The notes under the pieces are model-generated. The model was not told where the DNA came from. It was given only the letters and a program-made list of their open reading frames with translations, and searched no databases. DNA of 64,000 nt from JAPPHA01 sp965221575 (GTDB lineage: Bacteria; Pseudomonadota; Alphaproteobacteria; Rhodobacterales; Rhodobacteraceae), in assembly GCA_965221575.1 (NCBI GenBank), contig CBDCSM010000011.1:186001-250000 (forward strand), in the 5' to 3' direction. Both the position numbers and the translations under genes were made by a program. Of the stretch, positions 9,113 through 17,472 are shown in pieces. How positions within the stretch are numbered: the stretch's first letter is position 1; each line of letters opens with the position of its first letter.

Positions 9113-10117
9113 CTACTGTTCCCACTCGCCCTTGAAATCCGGGTTGGCGTCGAGCACGGCCTTGTCGATCATGGCCTGGACCGGACCCGCTTCATCCATG
9201 TTGATGACCGCGGTGACCGGCTTCCCCTCGATCGCATTGGCGATCTGCTCCATCGCCATCGCGCCCATCGTTTTCGGGAAATACGCAAGTGTCGCATCCC
9301 AACGTCCTTCCCGGATCGCGTCGATCGCGATGGCGGCCGCACCACCGCCTGACATGTAAAGATCAGGCACGTTGTAACCGGCAGCCTCGAGCGCGATTTC
9401 CGCACCTGCCAGATGCTGGTCGGCATTTGACAGGACAACATGAACATCCGAGTTCGCCTGCAGGATGTCTGTCATCGCGGTCAGGGATGTCTCCGGCGAG
9501 TACCATCCTTCTCCGACAGCCTGGACATTTATGTTGTCATGCTCCGCGAGCACGGCCTGAAATGTCTCCAGCCGAAGATTGTCGAACGGAAAGATCTTCG
9601 CCCCGATGATGATGACAACGTTGCACGGATCTTTTCCCGCGCAATGTTCAACGACAGATTCGGCCTGGAACGTGGCACCGTCGACCGGCGGCGATGCGAC
9701 CGTCGTCGTGATTCCCTCGACCTGCGGCTCGAGGGTCGTCAGGTCGGGCCCCACCGGAAACAGCACCGTGGCAACCGGGATTCCAGCCGCGATGACCTGT
9801 TCGAATGCGCCGGCAATTCCGACCGTGTCGTTGGGAAAGATGATGAATCCTTCGTAGTTGCCACTGACCAGGACATCCTCGATCTGGCTGTATTGGTGAG
9901 CCGCATCGAATTTCCCATCAAAGATCGCCGTCTCGTATCCCAGTTCGGCGGCCTTTTCCTCGACGCCCTCGTAAGTCGCCTGATTGAACCCGTTTTGGGA
10001 ACTTGCCGCAAAAAAGGCGATCTTCCCTGACTGTGCATGGACAGCCGAGGACAGTCCGAGGGCGAGAGCAAGGCCGAATCCCGTGGCCAGCACGTGCTTG
10101 TATCGTGAATGTACCAT
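9113..10117 (-). CDS. periplasmic substrate-binding protein, ribose-type (Peripla_BP_4)
   Basis: Captures the ligand for the CUT2 importer. The 334-residue product has a signal peptide (hydrophobic ATGFGLALALGLSSAVHA, likely cut before QSGK). The mature N-terminus KIAFFAASSQNGFNQATYEG is typical of RbsB-like proteins, as is the later YMSGGGAAAIAIDAIREG. ATG at 10117 is preferred, with AGGGG upstream, over a TTG at 10183 that lies inside the promoter repeats. It is the first gene of the leftward operon with hydantoinase A/B, ATPase and permease. Likely controlled by the divergent GntR gene through the repeats at 10164-10183. Confidence 0.92.
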   Translation of the reverse strand: MVHSRYKHVLATGFGLALALGLSSAVHAQSGKIAFFAASSQNGFNQATYEGVEEKAAELGYETAIFDGKFDAAHQYSQIEDVLVSGNYEGFIIFPNDTVGIAGAFEQVIAAGIPVATVLFPVGPDLTTLEPQVEGITTTVASPPVDGATFQAESVVEHCAGKDPCNVVIIIGAKIFPFDNLRLETFQAVLAEHDNINVQAVGEGWYSPETSLTAMTDILQANSDVHVVLSNADQHLAGAEIALEAAGYNVPDLYMSGGGAAAIAIDAIREGRWDATLAYFPKTMGAMAMEQIANAIEGKPVTAVINMDEAGPVQAMIDKAVLDANPDFKGEWEQ

Positions 10118-10163
10118 TCGCTGTTTCCCCTTTGGCTTGAAGTGACCCACTTGGCCAACTATA

Positions 10164-10183
10164 ATTATGCAAACATTATGCAA
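10164..10183. promoter_or_regulatory. tandem ATTATGCAA repeats, candidate GntR operator
   Basis: ATTATGCAA occurs at 10164-10172 and again at 10175-10183, 11 bp apart (one helical turn). It lies in the AT-rich gap between the divergent binding-protein and GntR genes. This placement suits an operator controlling both directions. Confidence 0.45.
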
Positions 10184-10230
10184 TCAGCACCATTCGATGC
10201 AAGTGCGAATTCTGTTCCCGCACAAACGAA

Positions 10231-11064
10231 TTGGAGAAGGACTTGGCGCGAACCCGGCTAGCGACATCCGAATCGTCGGCATCGAAAAGCAAGCGTGGGG
10301 CCTTGCAGGTTCACGAGTCGCTCCGCGAGGACATCCTGTGGTTAAGGATAGAGCCCGGTTCCGCCCTCGATGAGGTCGCCCTTGCCGAGCGGTTCGAGGT
10401 TTCGCGCACCCCGATTCGTGAAGCCTTGCTCCTTTTGTCCGGGGAGGGACTGGTCAAGTTCCTTCCCAATCGAACCACGATCGTCGCACCGATGCTGATG
10501 GACAACGCCGGTGACTACCACGATACGCTCCTGATCCTGTCACGGTCCGTCGCGCGCACCGCAGCCTTGAGCGGACGCGCCGACGGCGATTTGCTCTTTT
10601 CGCATATCGATCGCTCCCGGGCCGCGGTTCAGGAGGGCGACATGGAGAGCATCCTGAAGGCCGATCATGCCTTTCTGCGACACCTCGCCGCACTGTCGGG
10701 CAACATTTTCCTGGAGCGTTTCATCGACCAGATCCTCGATGCCGGCGTCAGGATGTACGTCCTGCATTACTTCCGGAATGCCGCGCCCGACGAACTTCAC
10801 CAGTCAGTCGAACAGATGGCCGAACTCTCTCACGCCATACTTGACGGAGATCCGGACCGCAGCGATCGACGCGTTTCGGAAATGATCCAGGCTGACATCG
10901 CGATCATCATGCGGTCGCTCGCACCACGTGTCGGTCATGACATGGAGATGACATCGTCCCATGCCGCGAGACCACGCGTGTCGAATCGGAACGGGTTCCG
11001 GCGTCGCGTGACGCGGTCATCGCCTGACCAGGCCACTGAACCGCCATTCCGGGCAGAAGGATAG
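10231..11064 (+). CDS. GntR family transcriptional regulator (FCD/VanR-like)
   Basis: Predicted ligand-responsive repressor. The winged helix covers about residues 25-95, with VHESLREDILWLRIEPGS and FEVSRTPIREALLLLSGEGLV. It is followed by an all-helical FCD sensor domain. The product of 277 residues is slightly long because of about 40 extra low-complexity residues at the C-terminus. No ATG is available: the TTG at 10231 is used here, and TTGs at 10243 and 10300 are alternatives, with GGAGAAGG at 10233-10240. It is divergent from the hydantoinase/ABC operon and 7 bp upstream of an M24 hydrolase, so it probably controls both. Confidence 0.85.
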   Translation: MEKDLARTRLATSESSASKSKRGALQVHESLREDILWLRIEPGSALDEVALAERFEVSRTPIREALLLLSGEGLVKFLPNRTTIVAPMLMDNAGDYHDTLLILSRSVARTAALSGRADGDLLFSHIDRSRAAVQEGDMESILKADHAFLRHLAALSGNIFLERFIDQILDAGVRMYVLHYFRNAAPDELHQSVEQMAELSHAILDGDPDRSDRRVSEMIQADIAIIMRSLAPRVGHDMEMTSSHAARPRVSNRNGFRRRVTRSSPDQATEPPFRAEG

Positions 11065-11071
11065 GGATTAC

Positions 11072-12178
11072 ATGACGCAGGATTTCCATGCTGTCCGACG
11101 CCAGAGGGCCGCTGACCTGATCGCCGAGGCAGGTATGGACGTCCTGGCGATCGTGCCCGGCCCCAACTTCTCCTACCTGACGGGGCTGCAGTTCCATCTC
11201 ATGGAAAGGCCGACCATTCTCTTCATATCCAGGACTGGCGAGATTGCCGCCATCATGCCTGCGCTCGAAATCCTGAAATGGTCCCGCGGCTTTCCTGAAG
11301 CCGAGACGTTCTACTGGCAGGACAGTGACGGATTCGAAGACGCATTTGCCGCCGCCGGTGCCGCTCTCGGCCAGGTTTCGGTGGGTGTAGAGGGTGGCCG
11401 CATGCGCATGTTCGAATACGACGCGCTCTGCCGCCACATGACGGCAGGAGCGATCGTCAATGCGGATTCCTTCCTCGCACAACTGCGCATCGCCAAGGAC
11501 GACAACGAAATCGCCGCGATCGAACGGGCGATATCGATCAGCGAACTGGCCCTGGAAGAGACACTCGAAGACGTTCGTGCCGGCGTCACGGAACGGCAGG
11601 TCCTGGCCAGGCTGAAAAGCCGGATGCTCTCCCACGGCGCCGAAGGATTCGCGTTCGAGCCGATCGCGCTTGCCGGCGCCAATGCGGCAAATCCCCATGG
11701 CGTTCCAGGCTCGACCGAGCTCAGGCCGGGGGATGTCCTGCTCATCGACTTCGGCGCCCGGGCGGCAGGCTACAATGCAGACATCACCCGCACCTTTTTC
11801 GTTGGTCACGCGACCGACGAACATCGGGCGATCTACGAGACCGTCCTGTCAGCAAACGAAAAGGGTTGCGCGATCGCGAGACCACGTATGACCTGCCACG
11901 ATCTTGACTTCGAAGTGACCGCGGTCTTGCGCGAATCACCTTTCGAGGACCTGATCGTTCACAAGACCGGCCACGGCCTCGGGCTCGACGGTCACGAGTC
12001 CCCCCAGGTGATGATCGGTAACGATCAACCCCTGGTTCCCGGTGCGGTCATCACGATCGAGCCCGGGCTGTATCGTGCGGACGACATCGGCGTCCGGATC
12101 GAAGATGACGTCCTGATCACCGGACAAGGATCCCGCTCACTGACAGGATTCGACCGAAGCCTGCGGATCCTCGTGTGA
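11072..12178 (+). CDS. M24 family metallohydrolase (aminopeptidase P / creatinase-like)
   Basis: The pita-bread fold enzyme family includes Xaa-Pro peptidases and creatinase. The 368-residue product has a creatinase N-terminal domain (about 1-130). The catalytic domain keeps all five metal ligands: D226 and D237 (IDFGARAAGYNADITRT), H301 (HKTGHGLG), E330 (ITIEPGLY) and E344 (VRIEDDV). Full ligands favour an active metallopeptidase; creatinase itself is metal-free. The gene lies directly after the GntR regulator of a hydantoinase locus. A role on an N-acyl, prolyl or creatine-like substrate is possible but unproven. Confidence 0.9.
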   Translation: MTQDFHAVRRQRAADLIAEAGMDVLAIVPGPNFSYLTGLQFHLMERPTILFISRTGEIAAIMPALEILKWSRGFPEAETFYWQDSDGFEDAFAAAGAALGQVSVGVEGGRMRMFEYDALCRHMTAGAIVNADSFLAQLRIAKDDNEIAAIERAISISELALEETLEDVRAGVTERQVLARLKSRMLSHGAEGFAFEPIALAGANAANPHGVPGSTELRPGDVLLIDFGARAAGYNADITRTFFVGHATDEHRAIYETVLSANEKGCAIARPRMTCHDLDFEVTAVLRESPFEDLIVHKTGHGLGLDGHESPQVMIGNDQPLVPGAVITIEPGLYRADDIGVRIEDDVLITGQGSRSLTGFDRSLRILV

Positions 12179-12271
12179 ATTGACGGTCACGCCGCGTTCG
12201 GAGCGGCCCTCGACGCACAAGGACAGAGCCTGGTTGCACGGCCCGAATCGGGCAAAACCCCGATCGGCGCG

Positions 12272-13075
12272 TCAGTCTTCGCCACCCCAGGACGCGATGT
12301 CTTCGAGCGACAGGTTGTCGACCAGGGCGAACGCCCCCATTCCGCCATCGATCGAAACATCGGTTCCTTTCAGCCAGCCGCTTTCCGGTGACAATACGAA
12401 CGCAGCGACTTGCGCGATCTCCTCCGGCGTTCCGGCACGTCCGGCGCGTCTGACGTTTCGGGCCATTTCGTCGCCGAAAGCGCGCTTGAAGTCATCAAGG
12501 ATGCCTGTAGCCACCGCCCCGGGACTCAGTGAATTGGCCCTCACGCCCCTCCTGATCAGGAACTCGGTAATCGCGGCACTCCAGACAATCATGGCCTCTT
12601 TCGAGAGATTGTAGGCACGGACCGGATCCAACCTCTCATCGAGAACAAACCGCTTGAGTTGGTCTCGTGATTTCACTGCCATGAACCTGCGTATCTGCTC
12701 GAGGTTGCCCTTCCAGCCGTGGCCAGCGCGGCTGGCGATGTTGACGATCGAGGTGCCCGGTTTCAGGCAGGCCAGGATTTCTCCGGTAAACATTCGAGGC
12801 CCGGCGAAATTCACCTGCAGAATCACGGATTCAAATCCCGGGCGCGGCGGGATTCCGGCGTTGTTGCACAGCCCGTCAAGGCGGCAATCAAGTGATCGCG
12901 CGGCGTCGCGAATTGCCTCTTCATCGTTCAGATCCAGGAAAATGAACTCATCGACGTTTTCCCCGGGATCCCGGAGGTCAAAGCCGATGACCTCGTCGCC
13001 CCGGGCTTTCAGGAGGCGCGCGAGTTCCGATCCGATGCCGCTCGCGCAGCCGGTTACCGCATATGTCGCAACCAT
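12272..13075 (-). CDS. SDR oxidoreductase, coniferyl-alcohol / 3-alpha-hydroxysteroid dehydrogenase-like
   Basis: NAD(P)-dependent alcohol dehydrogenase of the classical short-chain type, 267 residues. The cofactor motif TGCASGIG is at 8-15 and the NNAG motif at 71-74. Catalytic S115, Y155 and K159 (YNLSK) are present. The C-terminus ends LKGTDVSIDGGMGAF. The pattern with an insertion at 120-150 (WKGNLEQIRRFMAVKSRDQL) resembles the CalA/3-alpha-HSD subgroup rather than FabG. It is monocistronic, convergent with the M24 gene and divergent from a second SDR. Substrate is unknown. Confidence 0.87.
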   Translation of the reverse strand: MVATYAVTGCASGIGSELARLLKARGDEVIGFDLRDPGENVDEFIFLDLNDEEAIRDAARSLDCRLDGLCNNAGIPPRPGFESVILQVNFAGPRMFTGEILACLKPGTSIVNIASRAGHGWKGNLEQIRRFMAVKSRDQLKRFVLDERLDPVRAYNLSKEAMIVWSAAITEFLIRRGVRANSLSPGAVATGILDDFKRAFGDEMARNVRRAGRAGTPEEIAQVAAFVLSPESGWLKGTDVSIDGGMGAFALVDNLSLEDIASWGGED

Positions 13076-13449
13076 TGGGCCGCCCTCCGGATCGTCAGGA
13101 ATGTCCGCCTGGCTCAGGCGAAGCTGCCCTCGTCGGAATCGGTTTGATCCCGATGCCGCGAAGCGTGACCCCTATGTCCGCACCCCGCCCGGAGACATTC
13201 CGACCGAGTATCCATTCTGGCGGCAGGAACGCACTCAGGCAATCGAATTGAAGCGGCAGCCATGACAACGTGCCGGACGCACTTCGGTCGTCATCGACTT
13301 CCCCGCGCCCCGTTTCGTGTTCGACCGCCTGTCCGCAAGGAAGGTATTGACGGGAAGGACTCGGGCTGTGCAAAGGTCGACTCCACTTGTTTGTCGGAAG
13401 ACGTATCGCCGGGGTTCCGGCCTCATTGGCGCTCGAAGTCGAGATTACC
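13076..13449. other. divergent intergenic region between two SDR genes
   Basis: Contains the promoters of the two divergent SDR genes; no clear -35/-10 pair was found. The plus strand at about 13141-13263 has a coding-like stretch ending YPFWRQERTQAIELKRQP before a stop. It may be a leftover gene end, but I cannot assign it to a family. Confidence 0.4.
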
Positions 13450-14217
13450 ATGAACACACGTACCGCGATTGTCACCGGCGGGATGTCCGGGATCGGTTTG
13501 GCGGTCGCGAACCTGCTGGCAAAATCCGGTCACCGGGTTGCCGTTGGCTCGAGGCGGATAACAGGCGGCCAACTCCGTGAACAACAAGGTCATGACATTG
13601 ACGAAATTGCACTCGTCGAACATCTCGATGTCGGCTGCGGCGACTCGGTCGACCGCTTCGTCGGGTTCGTGACCGAACGTCTTGGAACACCGCAAATCCT
13701 CGTGAATGCCGCTGGGATCTACAAGGAGACGTTCCTGGGCGAAGGGGACAGCGCGAACTGGTTTGAGCAGATCGATGTCAACCTGAGCGGACCATACAGA
13801 ATGATTGGCGCGGTATTTCCGGGCATGGTCCGGTCAGGCTGGGGCCGCATCGTCAATATCGCCTCCACGGCCGCATCGACCGGCGCGAGTGGCTACGCGG
13901 GCTACTGTGCCTCGAAGGCCGGTCTCGTTGGCCTGACCAGGGCCGTCAGCAAGGAGGGCGCTCCACACGGAATCAGCTGTGTTTCGATCAGCCCGACCTG
14001 GGTCGAAACACCCATGATGGAACGCGCGCTGCAACGCCATGTCCTCTACCAAGACATCGATATCGAGCAGGCAAGAGCCAATATCACGAAGTCGAATCCA
14101 CAAGGGCGGCTGTTGCAACCCGGGGAAATCGCCGCGCTCGTCGCATTCTGCTGTTCGGAGGCAGCCCCCGCACTTACGAACGAGGACATCCAGGTCAACG
14201 CCGGAGCCGACTGGTAG
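13450..14217 (+). CDS. SDR oxidoreductase (FabG-like)
   Basis: Classical short-chain dehydrogenase, 255 residues, starting NTRTAIVTGGMSGIG. TGGMSGIG at 9-16, NAAG at 86-89, S139 (NIASTAA) and Y152/K156 (YCASK) form an intact cofactor and catalytic set. The C-terminus NEDIQVNAGADW departs slightly from the usual NVDGG. It lies 11 bp before a metallo-beta-lactamase-fold gene, followed by an exporter gene, so the three look like an operon. Related enzymes reduce 3-oxoacyl-CoA or oxidise sugar alcohols. The true substrate is not evident. Confidence 0.88.
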   Translation: MNTRTAIVTGGMSGIGLAVANLLAKSGHRVAVGSRRITGGQLREQQGHDIDEIALVEHLDVGCGDSVDRFVGFVTERLGTPQILVNAAGIYKETFLGEGDSANWFEQIDVNLSGPYRMIGAVFPGMVRSGWGRIVNIASTAASTGASGYAGYCASKAGLVGLTRAVSKEGAPHGISCVSISPTWVETPMMERALQRHVLYQDIDIEQARANITKSNPQGRLLQPGEIAALVAFCCSEAAPALTNEDIQVNAGADW

Positions 14218-14228
14218 AGGTCCGATAC

Positions 14229-15029
14229 ATGCCCTTCATCACCTACAGGTTTTCGGATGGAATCTCGCTCATCCAGGAATCCGGGGTCGCGAATTTCATG
14301 CGGTGCAATATCTGGCTGGTTCGCGGGCGCGACAGCGACCTGGTCATCGATACCGGGATGGGGCTGGAGTCGCTCAAGGACCGGATCTCGGGAGAAACCG
14401 ACCGGCCGCTGACCGCGGTGACAACGCATGCGCATTTCGACCATATCGCGGGGCTTCACGAATTCGACGAGCGCCTGGGTCACCGTTCGGAAGCAGGCAT
14501 TTATGCCGCGCCGACGCAGGCCGCGACGGTCTATACCGGCGCGTGGAAGCGGATCACGATTGTCGATCCGACCGTCCATCCGGCCTTTGACCCGATGACT
14601 TTCTCGGTCACCCCGGCGCCGCTCACGGGATACCTGGATGAAGGCGACGTGCTCGACCTGGGCGACCGCGCCTTCCAGATACTTCACCTGCCCGGACACT
14701 CTCCCGGCAGCATCGGACTGCTGGATCGAGACGCGCGCGTCCTTTTTTCGGGGGATGCCCTTTACGACGGAGAACTTCTCGACAACCTTTACCATTCCGA
14801 TCCCCTCGTTTACCGGGAAACGCTCCAGCGGATTGCCACGCTCGACGCGGAGGTTGTTCATGCTGGACATTTTCCTTCATTCGGAAGGCGGCGCATGAGC
14901 GAATTGGTGACATCGTACCTTGGCGGCCGAAATACGATTACCGATGTCGTCGAGTGGTACGAAAAGTGCTGCCGCGGCAATCGGGACATATTCTCCGAAC
15001 AGGACTGGTCCGGTGCACCAATGGCTTGA
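14229..15029 (+). CDS. metallo-beta-lactamase-fold hydrolase
   Basis: Zinc hydrolase of the glyoxalase II/lactonase superfamily, 266 residues. Metal ligands are visible as H67-x-H69-x-D71-H72 (TTHAHFDHIAG), H157 (LPGHSPGSIG), D176 (FSGDALYDGE) and H214 (HAGHFPSFG). It is co-directional with the SDR upstream (11-bp gap) and overlaps the start of the EamA exporter gene. The three probably act on one small metabolite, for example a lactone or thioester, but no specific reaction can be read from the sequence. Confidence 0.85.
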   Translation: MPFITYRFSDGISLIQESGVANFMRCNIWLVRGRDSDLVIDTGMGLESLKDRISGETDRPLTAVTTHAHFDHIAGLHEFDERLGHRSEAGIYAAPTQAATVYTGAWKRITIVDPTVHPAFDPMTFSVTPAPLTGYLDEGDVLDLGDRAFQILHLPGHSPGSIGLLDRDARVLFSGDALYDGELLDNLYHSDPLVYRETLQRIATLDAEVVHAGHFPSFGRRRMSELVTSYLGGRNTITDVVEWYEKCCRGNRDIFSEQDWSGAPMA

Positions 15030-15924
15030 CCGTCAGTCCGATGGCGGGTTGAGCGTCGTCCTCTTTTTTGCGGCCGGTGTCTGGGGCCTCTACTGGGTTC
15101 CTCTTCGAATCCTGGAAGCAGGTGGTCTTACCGACGCCTGGAGCGTGGCGGTGTTCAACGCGTGCCCTCTCATCCTGCTTCTGCCCTATGCGTTCCTGGC
15201 CCGGCATAGGCTGTATCCGCACCTTCGGAATATCCTGCTGATCGGCGGTCTGACAGGATGCGGGCTCAGCCTCTACGCCACCGGGTTGGTGGCCTCGACC
15301 GTGGTCAGGGCGACGATCCTCTTTTACCTGACACCGGTCTGGTCAACGATAATCGGGGTCCTTTGGCTGTCCGAAAGACTCGGAGCAGGCCGGGTTGCAG
15401 CGATTCTCCTGGGTATTGCCGGTCTCGCTTGCCTGGTCATTGGCAGCGACGACTCGACCCCGCCGCTGAATGTCGGTGATGTCCTGGCGCTCCTTTCAGG
15501 CGTTTTCTGGGGGCTAGGCGCCGCATTCCTAAAGCGGCATCCCGAGACGCCGGTCGGCGGTTCGATGGCCTGCATGATTCTGGCCACCGCGGTGATCAGT
15601 ATCGGGCTCGGATTCCTTCTGTTTCCCGATCCGTTTCCACCGGCAGCGCAACTGGCCGGATCACTCCCGGTGGCTGTTCCAGCCGCACTCATCGTCCTGG
15701 TCCCGACCGCCTACCTGATCCTGTGGATCGCGCGGAAGCTCTACCCCGGCAGGGTCGGGATACTGATGATGTCGGAAGTGCTCGTTGCCATACTGAGTGC
15801 GTCACTGTTTCTGCCGGAGGAGACGATGTCGGTCGTGCAATGGGTCGGCGCCGCGGCGATAATCCTGTCCTGCCTGGTCGAGGTCCTGTTCGAACGCAAA
15901 TCTGGTCCTGTCCTGTCTTCGTGA
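15013..15924 (+). CDS. EamA/DMT family transporter (10 TM)
   Basis: Drug/metabolite-superfamily permease, predicted exporter of a small metabolite or amino acid. It has 303 residues and ten membrane segments as two EamA repeats. The repeats begin VVLFFAAGVWGLYWVPLRIL and LNVGDVLALLSGVFWGLGAA. GTG at 15013, 17 bp inside the end of the upstream hydrolase gene, fits the start of the hydrophobic region. An in-frame ATG at 14920 would add a tail read from the preceding gene. Coupled with the SDR/hydrolase pair. Confidence 0.85.
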   Translation: MHQWLDRQSDGGLSVVLFFAAGVWGLYWVPLRILEAGGLTDAWSVAVFNACPLILLLPYAFLARHRLYPHLRNILLIGGLTGCGLSLYATGLVASTVVRATILFYLTPVWSTIIGVLWLSERLGAGRVAAILLGIAGLACLVIGSDDSTPPLNVGDVLALLSGVFWGLGAAFLKRHPETPVGGSMACMILATAVISIGLGFLLFPDPFPPAAQLAGSLPVAVPAALIVLVPTAYLILWIARKLYPGRVGILMMSEVLVAILSASLFLPEETMSVVQWVGAAAIILSCLVEVLFERKSGPVLSS

Positions 15925-16065
15925 CGGTCATTGCCGAAGCCGGCATCCGACGAACCGCGGGCATCCGGTCGAGCCGCTGGCGAAATTTCGCCAATCGATG
16001 AAAAGTAGGGCAAAATGGGATCATTGCCCCTTTGTATTGCAGGTTTCGGCGTTTATTGAGCCGTC

Positions 16066-16761
16066 ATGTCCAGATCAGTTCAATATGGCGAAGGTGCCCG
16101 GTCAGTATGCGACGGATTGCGTACCAGGATCATCAGCGGGGAATACAGTTCCGGCTCGGAGCTTCGAATCCAGTCCCTGGCGAGAGAATTCAACATTTCC
16201 ATCGTACCGGTGCGTGAAGCACTCCGAACACTCGCGGCGGAAGGATTGGTCAAGATTCGACCACGGCGCAGCCCGATCGTTACGAAACCGAAGCTGGCCG
16301 AAGTCAAGGATATCTCCGAAATCAGGATTCTGTTGGAACCCATCCTCCTCCAGGCGGCCGTTCCCAACCATACCCGGGAAACGCTCGACAGATGCCAAGA
16401 GGTGCTGAACGCCGAGGCAGAGTGTGAACAGGGATGGCAGAAGGTCACCCTCAATCGCGAGTTTCACAACTCACTGCTGCTTCCGTCAGGAAAGGAGCGG
16501 CTCTTCAAGATCCTGGATGCACAATACGAGTCCTTGTCGCTCCTGGCCAGGAACATGGTCAATGCCGCGATGATCAGGTACGACGACTCCCACGGTGAGC
16601 ATGTGCGCATACTTGAAGCGGTTGAGCGCCGGGACATCGGGCTGGCCCTAGACTGTCTGAAGGATCACCTGAACAGGTCGCACGAGAGAATCGACGCCGT
16701 GCTGGTCCGCCGGGAATTCGCCGGCACACCCGTTCCGGAGAACACCAGCGTAACCGCGTGA
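16066..16761 (+). CDS. GntR family transcriptional regulator (FCD)
   Basis: Predicted local repressor, 231 residues. The winged helix (about 10-75: YGEGARSVCDGLRTRIISGEY, FNISIVPVREALRTLAAEGL) is followed by a helical FCD ligand-binding domain with acidic and histidine residues (NREFHNSLLLPSG, DDSHGEHVRILEA). These could coordinate a metal-bound carboxylate, as in FadR/VanR relatives. It lies downstream of the SDR-hydrolase-exporter genes on the same strand. It may regulate them, or the sugar locus that follows. Confidence 0.85.
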   Translation: MSRSVQYGEGARSVCDGLRTRIISGEYSSGSELRIQSLAREFNISIVPVREALRTLAAEGLVKIRPRRSPIVTKPKLAEVKDISEIRILLEPILLQAAVPNHTRETLDRCQEVLNAEAECEQGWQKVTLNREFHNSLLLPSGKERLFKILDAQYESLSLLARNMVNAAMIRYDDSHGEHVRILEAVERRDIGLALDCLKDHLNRSHERIDAVLVRREFAGTPVPENTSVTA

Positions 16762-17113
16762 TTTACCGATCGCCTTCGCGCGGTTTGCGGCGCGCCGACT
16801 CTTGAAAGGAAAATTTGTGCACACCTGGCGGTTTCGTGCGCGACAGCCGGGCATCGAAGTGTCTTCTTGCTACGCGTCAGGCCCAGCATTGGCCAGGAAT
16901 CAAGAATGAAGGCGATGAATCCGTTCAGACGTTCGACCATATCCCAAGCCGGTGGATCAGCAACGTCCTGAGTTTGTCATTGCGATCGCCACAATCGCGC
17001 GGGAATGGTACCATTTACGCAGGCTCGGCTGCTGAAGAAGTCCAGACGGCAGGGAACGGGACCGCGACAAGCCGGATTCTGCTGAGAACTCCAGCCCTGT
17101 CCAGTGACCTGAG
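16762..17113. other. intergenic region, no gene seen
   Basis: 352 bp between the GntR gene and the SDR remnant. No recognisable coding, RNA or repeat feature on either strand. Confidence 0.45.
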
Positions 17114-17430
17114 TCAATCGTCGACTTTACCACCGTCAGCATTCAACGTTAAACCGATAACGAAGTCGCAATCTGAGTTGCAATGATAAATCGGCATCCC
17201 CAAAAGGTCGTCAGGCACCATCTCCCGCTTGATCGCACGTGAGGCCATCATCGGGGCTCCATGAGTTTGAAATGCCAAGTATGCCTTTCAGCCTTCGCAT
17301 TCAGTAAGCCCCTGCGCAATCGAATTGACCCGAACGCTGTTGTCGCCGGGCTTAACCGTGCCATGACGGAATCGATCGCACAAAGCGAATCCCGCGATGT
17401 ATGCTGGCCCCATCACGACGCATTCTCAGA
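17114..17430 (-). pseudogene. short-chain dehydrogenase remnant (C-terminal third)
   Basis: The minus strand reads VRVNSIAQGLTECEG, a TGA stop at 17288-17290, and then in the same frame APMMASRAIKREMVPDDLLG and DCDFVIGLTLNADGGKVDD. This matches the SDR pattern IRVNSIAPGL...VPEDLxG...FVTGQTLNVDGG. Weaker upstream similarity (GPAYIAGFALCAIDSVMARL, where YxxSK should be) needs a frame change near 17360. The 5' half is missing, ending close to the sugar ATPase stop at 17473. It is a decayed gene fragment, not a functional enzyme. Confidence 0.65.
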
Positions 17431-17472
17431 TCAACCGCACCTTCGGCCGTGCAGCGGCACACTGGTCGAGCG

